Positions 1 through 6,144 of a stretch of 9,452 nucleotides of DNA are shown in pieces. Position numbers and translations under genes: made by a program. The first letter of the stretch is position 1, and each line of letters starts with the position of its first letter. The notes beneath the pieces are model-generated. The model did not search any database and was not told the DNA's origin. It saw nothing but the letters and a program-made list of their open reading frames with translations. The DNA is from Thermoplasmata archaeon (GTDB lineage: Archaea > Thermoplasmatota > Thermoplasmata > Thermoplasmatales > Thermoplasmataceae), in contig JAKAUD010000191.1 in NCBI GenBank assembly GCA_021827885.1, positions 1 to 9,452 on the forward strand, given 5' to 3'.

Positions 1-1106
1 GAACCGGGATTCTTTAATAATATACCGTTCTCTGATGACGCACTCGAAGATATAAGAAGCGTAATTGGTGCAGCGAGACCTATGGCACAGGGGCATGCTA
101 TGACAACAACAGATACGAAGGCAAGAACTGCGTACTGAAGGGCAAGAGTATGTCCCGTCAACGTCAGATAAAAGTACCAGAATATCCCTGCGGATATTGC
201 AGCAGTTATAACAACGGGTATGAAAAGCGCAGAAAAAGTGTCGGCTACTCTCTGTATCTTGACCCTGCCCATGGTAGCATTCTGTATGAGCCTGTAGACA
301 TGATTGATTGTGCTCTCCTTCCCTATCTTTTCCACTATTATAGAAAGGGAACCATTGATGTTGAGAGTCCCGGCGGTGACGGAATCTCCCGCTGCTTTCA
401 AAACTGGATTTTGTTCGCCAGTTATGATCGATTGATCGACTTCACTTGAACCTTTCAATACATTCCCGTCGGCCGGTATAATGTCACCGGGTTTACAGAG
501 CAGCATATCACCAGTATGGATCTCATCAATTCTTCTTTCCGAAACGGTTCCGTCGGGCGAAACATAGTGGACATATTCCGGGATAATTTCCTTCAGCTTT
601 GAAGCGGCTGAATTCGCCTTCTCCTTTGTCAGTGTTTCAATATAGGTTCCCGTGAGTATCAGGGTAATAATGAAAACAGAAGCGTCGAAATAAACACTGG
701 ATCCAGGTATGGCTTTAGGGAATAGTGTTATGAATAGAGAGAAGACAAATGCCGTCCCCGTACCAAGTGCGATGAGCAGATCCATATTTCCCATTCTGGA
801 TCTGATAGTATGGTATGCCCCCTCGAAGAAACCGGAACCGGAATAGAACAGTACCGGTATCGCAAGGATGAGTTCTACATAGTCTTTAAATGGAAGGGAT
901 GAAAAGAGGTATTGTATCAGCATGATCGGAATGGAAAGTGACCATGCGAGCGCAAGTTTCGTTTTCAGTGTTTTCACACCAAGTGATGGGCTTGTGAATT
1001 TTTCCATGCAGCCCTTCGAACAAAAATAGTACTTTTCGCCATCTTTAGTGATGAAAAGATCTGATGTCTCCGGTACGAACATGCCGCAGACTGGATCAGT
1101 AGGCAT
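1..1106 (-). CDS. copA: Copper-exporting P1B-type ATPase with N-terminal YHS/TRASH domain, C-terminal part off the window
   Basis: The frame is open from an ATG at 1106 to the left edge (368 codons). Residues 1-37 form a YHS/TRASH metal-binding module with C7, C29 and C33 (DPVCGM...YYFCSKGC) instead of the usual HMA domain. Membrane segments follow, including the P1B signature NMDLLIALGT near 107-116. The actuator domain has TGE at 229-231, and the CPC transport motif lies at 338-340. The sequence stops before the DKTGT phosphorylation site. In this family CPC marks Cu+ (or Ag+) efflux across the cytoplasmic membrane driven by ATP. The start is 10 bases after the stop of the upstream YHS mini-gene, with no strong ribosome-binding site, so co-transcription and coupled translation are likely. 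No internal stop or frameshift is seen. Confidence 0.93.
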   Translation of the reverse strand, partial: MPTDPVCGMFVPETSDLFITKDGEKYYFCSKGCMEKFTSPSLGVKTLKTKLALAWSLSIPIMLIQYLFSSLPFKDYVELILAIPVLFYSGSGFFEGAYHTIRSRMGNMDLLIALGTGTAFVFSLFITLFPKAIPGSSVYFDASVFIITLILTGTYIETLTKEKANSAASKLKEIIPEYVHYVSPDGTVSERRIDEIHTGDMLLCKPGDIIPADGNVLKGSSEVDQSIITGEQNPVLKAAGDSVTAGTLNINGSLSIIVEKIGKESTINHVYRLIQNATMGRVKIQRVADTFSALFIPVVITAAISAGIFWYFYLTLTGHTLALQYAVLAFVSVVVIACPCAIGLAAPITLLISSSASSENGILLKNPG

Positions 1107-1116
1107 GAATACTGCC

Positions 1117-1257
1117 TTATCTTGAATGTTTCAATGGGTTTTTATCAAACGTTTCCTTGCAGCCTGAGCTGCAAAAATAAAACGTTTTTCCCTGGAACTG
1201 GCTCTTGTATGGTGTGTCCTCTTTAACCTTCATTCCGCATATTTTATCAATTTGCAT
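1117..1257 (-). CDS. 46-residue YHS/TRASH-domain metal-binding protein, probable copper chaperone
   Basis: This tiny protein is essentially one YHS/TRASH module: ICGM at 6-9, then FYFCSSGC with C29 and C33, followed by a basic tail. The three cysteines sit at the same residue numbers (7, 29, 33) as in the N-terminus of the adjacent ATPase, so the two modules are probably duplicates. In archaeal copper loci such as copTMA of Sulfolobus and copYZB of Ferroplasma, a small metal-binding protein lies between regulator and pump and is thought to carry Cu+. That role is inferred here from context. The start is supported by a GGTGAT ribosome-binding site 9 bases upstream. It is the first gene of the leftward copper operon, 10 bases before the ATPase. 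Confidence 0.85.
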   Translation of the reverse strand: MQIDKICGMKVKEDTPYKSQFQGKTFYFCSSGCKETFDKNPLKHSR

Positions 1258-1266
1258 AGCTGACAA

Positions 1267-1272
1267 ATCACC
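1267..1272 (-). promoter_or_regulatory. Ribosome-binding site GGTGAT of the YHS mini-gene
   Basis: GGTGAT on the minus strand matches the complement of the archaeal 16S rRNA 3' end. It sits 9 bases before the ATG at 1257 and decides that start. A genuine Shine-Dalgarno site fits a transcript with a leader of about 40 bases, unlike the leaderless genes elsewhere in the window. Confidence 0.7.
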
Positions 1273-1300
1273 GGTTAGCTAATAAGTCTTTATTATTCAT
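1268..1300 (-). other. Possible 10-codon leader ORF in front of the copper operon
   Basis: An ATG at 1300, where a leaderless transcript would begin from the minus-strand TATA box, opens a frame of 10 codons (MNNKDLLANR) ending in TGA at 1268-1270. That TGA lies inside the GGTGAT ribosome-binding site of the YHS mini-gene. Translation of the leader could expose or cover that site. It is very short and may be chance; only its position favours it. Confidence 0.25.
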
Positions 1301-1338
1301 AATGTATATATCTTTGAATAGAATTTATACATTATGAA
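1296..1338. promoter_or_regulatory. Mirror-symmetric divergent promoter and operator of the copper locus
   Basis: A 13-bp perfect inverted repeat, TTCATAATGTATA (1296-1308) and TATACATTATGAA (1326-1338), is separated by 17 bases. The plus-strand TATA box (GTATATAT, 1304-1311) lies about 26 bases before the ATG of the regulator at 1334. The minus-strand TATA box (TATAAATT, 1329-1322) lies about 26 bases before an ATG at 1300. Both predicted transcription starts therefore fall inside the repeat arms. A dimeric regulator binding the repeat could control both directions at once. The repeat and boxes are visible; control by the adjacent copper regulator is inference. Confidence 0.75.
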
Positions 1339-1861
1339 CACAAACCAGGCTGAAACAGAACAGAGAATGCTGACAATTCTTAAAAATGACTCAAGGAAAA
1401 GCATCATAGAACTTGCGCATGAACTAAAGATTAGCAGAATAACTGCGAGGAAGGTGCTGGATTCTCTTATCCAGAGCGGTAAAATAAAGAAGTTTACGAT
1501 AAGCATAGATGAGGATGAAAAAGATCTTGTTATGATTCATACCAGCAATATGGAGAAGATACCCGAATCGCTGGTGGTGGAGAGTTTCGATCTTGTGGAT
1601 AATACCTTCCTGGTTGTGATGTACTACGAAAACCTGCTTAAGGTCAGGGATATAGACGTACTGGATCTAAAGGTAGCATTAAGCAGGACGGTCAATACAA
1701 CCGCCCGAAGGATATCACACATACACTGCGATTATTGTAGCGACGTGATCCAGGGGGCGCCTTTAACGATCAGTTTCAGAGGCAGGGTTTATTACGCGTG
1801 TTGCAAGAACTGCAAGAAGGATCTAGAAAGAAGACTGGAAACAGAGCAGATAGAAGCATGA
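1334..1861 (+). CDS. Copper-responsive transcriptional regulator: Lrp/AsnC-type winged helix with C-terminal TRASH domain
   Basis: Residues 8-52 form an Lrp/AsnC-type helix-turn-helix (RMLTILKNDSRKSIIELAHE, then LKISRITARKVLDSLIQSGK). A middle ligand or dimerisation region lies at about 53-125. A TRASH zinc-ribbon-like module ends the protein, with C132-x2-C135 and C156-x3-C160 (HCDYC...YYACCKNC). This architecture matches archaeal copper-sensing regulators such as CopT/CopR. Their TRASH cysteines bind Cu+ and change DNA binding. The gene is divergent to the chaperone and pump operon, so it most likely controls both that operon and itself. The ATG lies at the predicted transcription start, so the mRNA is leaderless, and no ribosome-binding site is present. 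The protein is 175 residues, a normal full length. Confidence 0.9.
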   Translation: MNTNQAETEQRMLTILKNDSRKSIIELAHELKISRITARKVLDSLIQSGKIKKFTISIDEDEKDLVMIHTSNMEKIPESLVVESFDLVDNTFLVVMYYENLLKVRDIDVLDLKVALSRTVNTTARRISHIHCDYCSDVIQGAPLTISFRGRVYYACCKNCKKDLERRLETEQIEA

Positions 1862-1869
1862 CCTATTAG

Positions 1870-1883
1870 CTGGACCTATCCAG
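1870..1883 (+). terminator. Weak hairpin just after the copper regulator
   Basis: CTGGA-CCTA-TCCAG forms a perfect 5-bp stem with a 4-base loop 9 bases after the regulator stop. No U-tract follows directly, so a role in termination is uncertain. The dehydrogenase on the other strand converges on this 99-base gap. Confidence 0.2.
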
Positions 1884-1960
1884 TGAACATATTATAATGA
1901 GGCCTGTTCCACTGCCTAATATCCTCTCGCAAATGTATTGTTTTCAGGAAACTATTGAGA

Positions 1961-2782
1961 TTATCCCCCATGCTTGAACGCAGGGTATAATAGCATGCCA
2001 CCGTCAACTACCAGTGTGGTTCCTGTAACATATGAGGACATATCACTTACAAGAAATGCAACCGCTTTGGCCACGTCTGAGGTCTCACCCATTCTTGGCA
2101 TTGCTATCTTAGTCAGAAGGTCTTTGTAGGTTTCTGGGTTTCCCCAAACATCCTTGTTTATAGGGGTTTTTATCGCACCTGGAGCAAGTGAAACAACCCT
2201 GATGCCAAAATCGGATACCTCCTGTGCAAGTGTTTTGGTGAACATCGACAAGCCGGCTTTTGCACTGCAGTACGCTGTATATCCAGACCATGGAAGGAAT
2301 TCGTGTACAGATGTTATATTAACAATAACTCCACTACCTTTCTTCTTCATCCTCTTGACTGCTTCCCTCGAACAGTAGTAAGGCCCGAGAAGGTTGATCG
2401 ATATTACGCGCTCCCAGTCTGCCGGGTTGTCATCCCCACATAACTCTCTTTTTCCATCGATACCTGCGTTGTTCACAAGAATGTCTATGGGTCCAAGCTG
2501 ACTGTCAATGCTGTTGAAAATTGAGGTTACCTCATTTAGTTTTGAAACATCGCCTCCAAATACTGCTGCTTTTCCACCATTTTTATTTATATCATCAGCA
2601 AGGGCATCGGCAGGCTGTTTTTCTGAATGATAATGTATCGCAACCTTCGCCCCAGCTTTCGCCAGGTATTTTGCTATCTCCATTCCAAGACCGGAACTTG
2701 ACCCAGTGACCAAGGCGACCTTTCCCTTTAGATCAATCGCAATTCCAGACCCATAAGTTTCAATCTTACCATCGGTAGGCAT
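1961..2782 (-). CDS. Short-chain dehydrogenase/reductase, NAD(P)-dependent (glucose-1-dehydrogenase-like)
   Basis: This is a full-length classical SDR of 273 residues with a Rossmann fold. The cofactor motif TGSSSGLG is at 26-33, NNAG at 104-107, and the catalytic tetrad is N130, S158, Y171 and K175 (YxxxK). The PG motif is at 201-202, and the C-terminal VTGTTLVVDGG at 252-262 is typical of the family. It carries out a reversible oxidation of an alcohol or sugar in the cytoplasm. The glucose or aldose dehydrogenase label is the nearest familiar group (non-phosphorylating Entner-Doudoroff sugar oxidation occurs in Thermoplasmatales), but the substrate cannot be read from the motifs. The gene stands alone, convergent with the copper regulator. 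The first 17 residues precede the usual SDR start, so a slightly later start is possible. GAC at about 78 after the second strand fits a normal SDR core. Confidence 0.9.
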   Translation of the reverse strand: MPTDGKIETYGSGIAIDLKGKVALVTGSSSGLGMEIAKYLAKAGAKVAIHYHSEKQPADALADDINKNGGKAAVFGGDVSKLNEVTSIFNSIDSQLGPIDILVNNAGIDGKRELCGDDNPADWERVISINLLGPYYCSREAVKRMKKKGSGVIVNITSVHEFLPWSGYTAYCSAKAGLSMFTKTLAQEVSDFGIRVVSLAPGAIKTPINKDVWGNPETYKDLLTKIAMPRMGETSDVAKAVAFLVSDMSSYVTGTTLVVDGGMLLYPAFKHGG

Positions 2783-2820
2783 GATTCACAATCACGATAT
2801 CGGAAATAAGATTAGCTGAA

Positions 2821-2861
2821 ACTTGTCTCTACTCAGACAGGTCATGCTTAATATGACAGGT
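2821..2861. repeat. Three GACAGGT-like boxes upstream of the dehydrogenase
   Basis: AGACAGGT (2835-2842) and TGACAGGT (2854-2861) are direct repeats 19 bases apart. ACTTGTCT (2821-2828) is an inverted copy of the first with one mismatch. They lie 39 to 79 bases before the dehydrogenase ATG, where an operator or upstream activator site could sit. No protein can be named. Confidence 0.35.
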
Positions 2862-2903
2862 TTATTTCATCTACATCAGAGGTAATTGGCTTCAATGGGC
2901 GTT

Positions 2904-2933
2904 AAAAAAGTCTGCAAAATAAAACCTAAACAA
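2904..2933 (-). terminator. U-rich terminator after the DNA glycosylase
   Basis: On the minus strand several T-runs (4, 4 and 6 in a row) follow within 35 bases of the stop codon of the glycosylase. This is the usual archaeal U-tract terminator form, without a hairpin. Confidence 0.4.
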
Positions 2934-2935
2934 AA

Positions 2936-3388
2936 TTACATTTTCTTAAAATCCTTTATTTTTTCCCATGGTTCTATTGGACCATTACAAGATACAAATA
3001 AATTATTCGGCTGACCTCTTTCGATATTCAAGACGGCCTGTGATTTATCTTTAGACCGTAGTGCTATTTTTTTCTTTAAGAGCTGGAGTTCATAATCAAG
3101 CTGCCCTTGAGAAACAGGAATTTTTATACCTTTGTCTACAGAACTTATGGCTATTTTAGATTCATCGAATAAGAATCCTCGGCGATCAGCTTCTTTCTTT
3201 ATGTATATTAGATAAGTGTTAATGGCATTAGATGGACTTAAATAAGATTTAAACCGCGATAGTTGTGGGTGATTTTTGTAGCCAATTGTATTTCCTTCAA
3301 GTACTGCCTTTGCGAGCAGTGACTCGCGCCAGAGTGCTACTAATCCAATTGGATCGAGCCAATCCAACCTTATTGACCAGAGACGCAT
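2936..3388 (-). CDS. Pyrimidine dimer DNA glycosylase / AP lyase, T4 endonuclease V-like family
   Basis: At 150 residues the protein has the layout of the Pyr_excise family (PF03013). The N-terminus MRLWS is followed by GLVALWRESLLAKAVLEG at 15-32, GYKNHPQLSRFK near 36-47, and a C-terminal NGPIEPWEK. Members remove UV-induced pyrimidine dimers by glycosylase and AP-lyase action. R21-E22 line up with R22-E23 of T4 endonuclease V, where the glutamate is catalytic. The T4 nucleophile Thr2 is not present: residue 2 is Arg, as I recall for the MRLWS-type cellular members, so activity is not certain. A TATA-like TAAATATTTT lies about 28 bases before the ATG and there is no ribosome-binding site, which suggests a leaderless gene. 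It appears intact inside an otherwise decayed region. Confidence 0.8.
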   Translation of the reverse strand: MRLWSIRLDWLDPIGLVALWRESLLAKAVLEGNTIGYKNHPQLSRFKSYLSPSNAINTYLIYIKKEADRRGFLFDESKIAISSVDKGIKIPVSQGQLDYELQLLKKKIALRSKDKSQAVLNIERGQPNNLFVSCNGPIEPWEKIKDFKKM

Positions 3389-3441
3389 GTTCCCAACAGG
3401 CTATAAAAAGAAAATATTTAACATGTCATGAACCGCCCTGA

Positions 3442-3777
3442 TTAATTCTTGAAAATAGTTTTTAGTAGAATTAGATTTGGTTTGCTTAAGCAACAGAACA
3501 AACCCAATAATTGTAAGTTAAAGAAGGATGATAGATTTTGATCTCTCTGCAATAAATCACTTGTTAAGAAGATGTGGAATCTCGTTAATTTATGTGCAAT
3601 CGAGAATGGATCAAGTATGTTCTTCCATTTCTCTGTTGATATACAGCTCCTGTTTCTGTTATTGTTCCACACATCAAAATTCTCCCTACGACCCCAGTGG
3701 CCGCTTTCATCACTGAATCTTCCGGGATGTGGTATCAATCTACGAACTTTTCCGAATAACTTGTGTATCTGACGCAT
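3442..3777 (-). CDS. Doubtful 111-residue hypothetical protein
   Basis: The frame is open from an ATG to TAA but I recognise no family. The first 80 residues are hydrophilic and rich in Arg, Trp and His. The last 30 are Leu/Phe/Lys-rich and look like translated AT-rich spacer. A second minus-strand frame over about 3570-3740 is also open, and two short plus-strand frames overlap. It ends 53 bases before the glycosylase start. It may be a remnant of a mobile-element gene or no gene at all. Confidence 0.25.
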   Translation of the reverse strand: MRQIHKLFGKVRRLIPHPGRFSDESGHWGRRENFDVWNNNRNRSCISTEKWKNILDPFSIAHKLTRFHIFLTSDLLQRDQNLSSFFNLQLLGLFCCLSKPNLILLKTIFKN

Positions 3778-3995
3778 CCATCTTATGACGTTTTACACCT
3801 ACATAAACGGGTTACTTATGCTGCGGACCAAAGCCTTTCTACAAGGGCATCAAACTGTTTACTTGGTTAATAAGCTCATATCATGAGTCTAAAAAATGTT
3901 AAACAAGGCGTCGGCTTAAAGGGATATTGATGATGTGTGACCTTGTGTGCATATAAAGGATGCATGGGTCCAAGAAAGATATTGTATTATGCGCA
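3778..3995. other. Gap of about 220 bases without a recognised gene
   Basis: No credible ORF is seen. The minus strand carries a TATA-like TTTATATGC near 3950 and scattered stops. No RNA gene or repeat is recognised. It separates the doubtful ORF at 3442 from the membrane protein at 3996. Confidence 0.4.
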
Positions 3996-4451
3996 CTAAC
4001 TTCGTATTTCAGATGGTACTTCCAAAATTTGCTTCGATCTGAAAAAGAATTCAATTACAAAGAATGACACTGTTGCAAAATTGAGTAATAGAGAAAGAGT
4101 AAAGATGAATAAAAGGGAATTGAGAGAGGCACTGAGATTGGATTGGATTGTAGTAGACGGGGAGAATAAGGTTGCTTGCGAAAACACAAAAATCCAGGTC
4201 GCAGATATGTACCAGACAAGATTCAGGAATATAAAAATAGGCAGATCCGCTTTGAAGAACTTACCGCTTATGCTTGCACCATCAATACCACTCTTGCTGT
4301 GAAATTGATTTTTTTCTCCACTTTCAACTTCGTCCTTCAGTACCCTCCATCTCCATTTCAACAGCAGAGAAAACATAACAAGAATCACTAACCATGCCAC
4401 AAAACCGGTGACGAATCTTGTCAGGAACTCATTTAGCAAAATAGTGCTCAT
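3996..4451 (-). CDS. Small membrane protein with three predicted helices, function unknown
   Basis: The 151-residue protein has three strongly hydrophobic stretches at about 11-32, 69-92 and 111-137. A charged loop lies at 33-67, with the basic KWRWR after helix 1 suggesting that side is cytoplasmic. I recognise no family. It begins 9 bases after the TAG at 4461-4463 that ends the interrupted secreted-protein frame, and it lies in the same reading frame, so the two look like an operon or even one continuous frame. Its own stop is TAG, followed two codons later by TAA. A small membrane protein directly behind a secreted hydrophobic protein is a layout seen with immunity proteins, but nothing in the sequence proves that. 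Confidence 0.6.
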   Translation of the reverse strand: MSTILLNEFLTRFVTGFVAWLVILVMFSLLLKWRWRVLKDEVESGEKNQFHSKSGIDGASISGKFFKADLPIFIFLNLVWYISATWIFVFSQATLFSPSTTIQSNLSASLNSLLFIFTLSLLLNFATVSFFVIEFFFRSKQILEVPSEIRS

Positions 4452-4460
4452 ATTCCCAAC

Positions 4461-5666
4461 CTATGGCCACACGTCCATCCACGCTGTCCAGCCAGGTGAT
4501 GCAACGCTTGCCCAGTTGTTTCGCTCGTATTCGTTTGCAAATTGTTCCCAATAGTATATGAAAACATCTGCATTAAACTCTTTCGGAAGCACTGGAGATG
4601 ACCAGACATTATAGGTACTTCCATACTATAGAGGTCCCCAAACTGACATAGATGTTGCAAGACCCCAGAAGTAGAAATTGTCAATATATATTACCCAGAA
4701 GTATCCGTATGGCCATTGATCACCAAATAAGGTATTGACATGTCCCTGCAACGCCCAAAAGGTTAAAGCACTAATTGCAGTAGCTATTATACCCAATGCC
4801 AATGTGCCTATTACGGGAATTGCAAAAAAGGGCAAACCGATGACAATGCCGGTCGCGAGTGATGCGACAGTGACTTGATTAGACACAAAATTGTAGTAAT
4901 TCCAAGCAGCATTACAAGTAACGAATTTTACGTTCACGTTATAAAACGTGCCATAATCCACATGCCACCAACCGTAGATCGGAAAAGTGTTTTCCATTAC
5001 TATCGGGTCCTACGTTGTTGTATTTCCATTCTGAACCAAAAGGGAGTGGATATATGTAGTGTAATTTAGGTGGTATGAATAGGTAAGAACAGAGGCTGTC
5101 TTTCCATTCAAAACTATTGTTTTGTTTGAAATTAGTGTTCCTTTGTGAATTAGAACTACCTGCCCCGCTACTTGATACGTATCTTTTTCGTCTGCAAAAA
5201 CCTTCAAATTTGTAATCTCACGCAAGTCTTTCTTGACTGTTGGGCGAAAGATTTCATACGTACTGATTAGAAAACTGGCGTTCTTATCGGAAATTCCCCT
5301 CTGGTTTTATGGAAGGTAATTGTGTTCTTGCACATATCAGCTAGAGAAGTCAATAAGCTCCCTATACTGCAATAGGTCCAGTCTGCTTTGGGGTGCATTT
5401 CTACCATATTGTTTGTAAGCATACTCGTAGGCATTGCTCATCTAATTCTTTTCAAGTGGGTTTGAGTTAATGATGCTGAAGTTTTTGTTCGCAGGTAGGT
5501 GAAGAGGATTAACTCCAGTATCCGTTAATACTGATCCCTGAACCTGTGAGTTGTATGAACTGGCATGATTAAAGTTTGAATAACTCTGCAATAGGATGCC
5601 AGAAAACATCATAGTTAACATTACTGCTGTGGCGATAGCAGCAAAAACTATTATTTTTCTTCTCAT
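4461..5666 (-). pseudogene. Secreted/membrane aromatic-rich protein interrupted by five in-frame stops, no frameshift
   Basis: One reading frame of 402 codons runs from ATG 5666 to TAG 4461-4463. It is broken at codons 75 (TAG, 5442-5444), 110 (TGA, 5337-5339), 120 (TAA, 5307-5309), 219 (TAG, 5010-5012) and 347 (TAG, 4626-4628). Between the stops it reads as real protein. It has an N-terminal signal sequence or membrane anchor (MRRKIIVFAAIATAVMLTMM), an exported Asn/Ser/Tyr-rich part, and a beta-like region at codons 130-218. A Trp/Tyr-rich stretch is followed by a long Gly/Ala/Ile hydrophobic hairpin at about codons 265-306 (GIVIGLPFFAIPVIG), then a second aromatic-rich tail. The promoter still looks good. 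I recognise no family. It could be a recently killed gene, two or three shorter genes, or a gene with stop read-through. The short pieces are unlikely to be separate genes because the frame never shifts. Confidence 0.65.
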
Positions 5667-5681
5667 AATATGTTTAGTACT

Positions 5682-5694
5682 ATTATATATACTT
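5682..5694 (-). promoter_or_regulatory. TATA box of the interrupted secreted-protein gene
   Basis: The minus strand reads AAGTATATATAAT, centred about 22 to 25 bases before the ATG at 5666. It is a strong archaeal TATA element in leaderless geometry. Its good state fits recent inactivation or continued expression of the gene behind it. Confidence 0.55.
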
Positions 5695-5874
5695 ACAAAT
5701 ACTACGATGTTCGATTAATATAGGTTTTCCAAACTCCCCGCCTAAATCCTTTTTCATAACCTCATGATCAATACCCGTGAATCTTTATACAAATCGTCCC
5801 CCCTATTCCAGGGCCACATTTCTTCCCTCGAATCAACCACATTACGGGTCAGTTATCATAAACCCGTCAGAACC

Positions 5875-6099
5875 TTAACTAGAAACACTTTTAGGGAACA
5901 GATCTTGTTCAGTACCCACCAGTTCAGCAAGTTCAAGGACCTCCACTAGCATCTCCACCAGAATTGATCAATTTCCCATATCTGTCAGATCGAACTTTGA
6001 CAATTGAAGGATTGCATCCTTGTAACCTTCGGTTGAATATTGTGCATTTTCGCCGGAATAAAGTGATGCAGATCGCCGGTTTAATTTTGATCCATTTTC
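5875..6099 (-). pseudogene. Possible decayed coding fragment, unidentified
   Basis: A minus-strand frame of 75 codons has one TGA (5968-5970). It reads with protein-like composition on both sides: NAQYSTEGYKDAILQLSKFD before the stop, and VEMLVEVLELAELVGTEQDL after it. After the TAA at 5875-5877, similar-looking peptide (EEMWPWNRGDDLYKDSRVL) continues in another frame down to about 5757. No start codon or family is recognised. It may be a broken gene cut by the neighbouring insertion sequence, or chance. Confidence 0.25.
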
Positions 6100-6131
6100 T
6101 CATGCGGAAGGGGATCAGAATTGTACGGGCA

Positions 6132-6137
6132 GGAGGT
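6132..6137 (+). promoter_or_regulatory. Ribosome-binding site GGAGGT of the transposase remnant
   Basis: GGAGGT, a full match to the archaeal anti-Shine-Dalgarno, lies 7 bases before the ATG at 6145 and fixes the original start of the transposase. Confidence 0.65.
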
Positions 6138-6144
6138 TTGGAGA

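Larger units (their letters stand above)
5667..6144. other. 478-base stretch with only a promoter and possible decayed coding sequence
   Basis: The left end holds the TATA box of the secreted-protein gene and the right end the ribosome-binding site of the transposase remnant. Between them several short frames are open on both strands, none with a recognisable product. The best is a minus-strand frame at 5875-6099. No RNA gene, terminal inverted repeat or CRISPR repeat is seen. Confidence 0.4.

Noticed and set aside
150..449. A 99-codon plus-strand ORF inside the copper ATPase
   Set aside because: It is antisense to the well-conserved actuator and membrane region of the ATPase, has no recognisable product, and is a shadow of that frame.
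2109..2709. Several short ORFs over the dehydrogenase
   Set aside because: All lie inside the complete SDR gene with intact motifs and are frame shadows.
4448..4684. A 78-codon minus-strand ORF between the interrupted protein and the membrane protein
   Set aside because: The frame of the interrupted secreted protein continues here with aromatic-rich protein-like sequence (codons 348-401), so this overlapping frame is a shadow.
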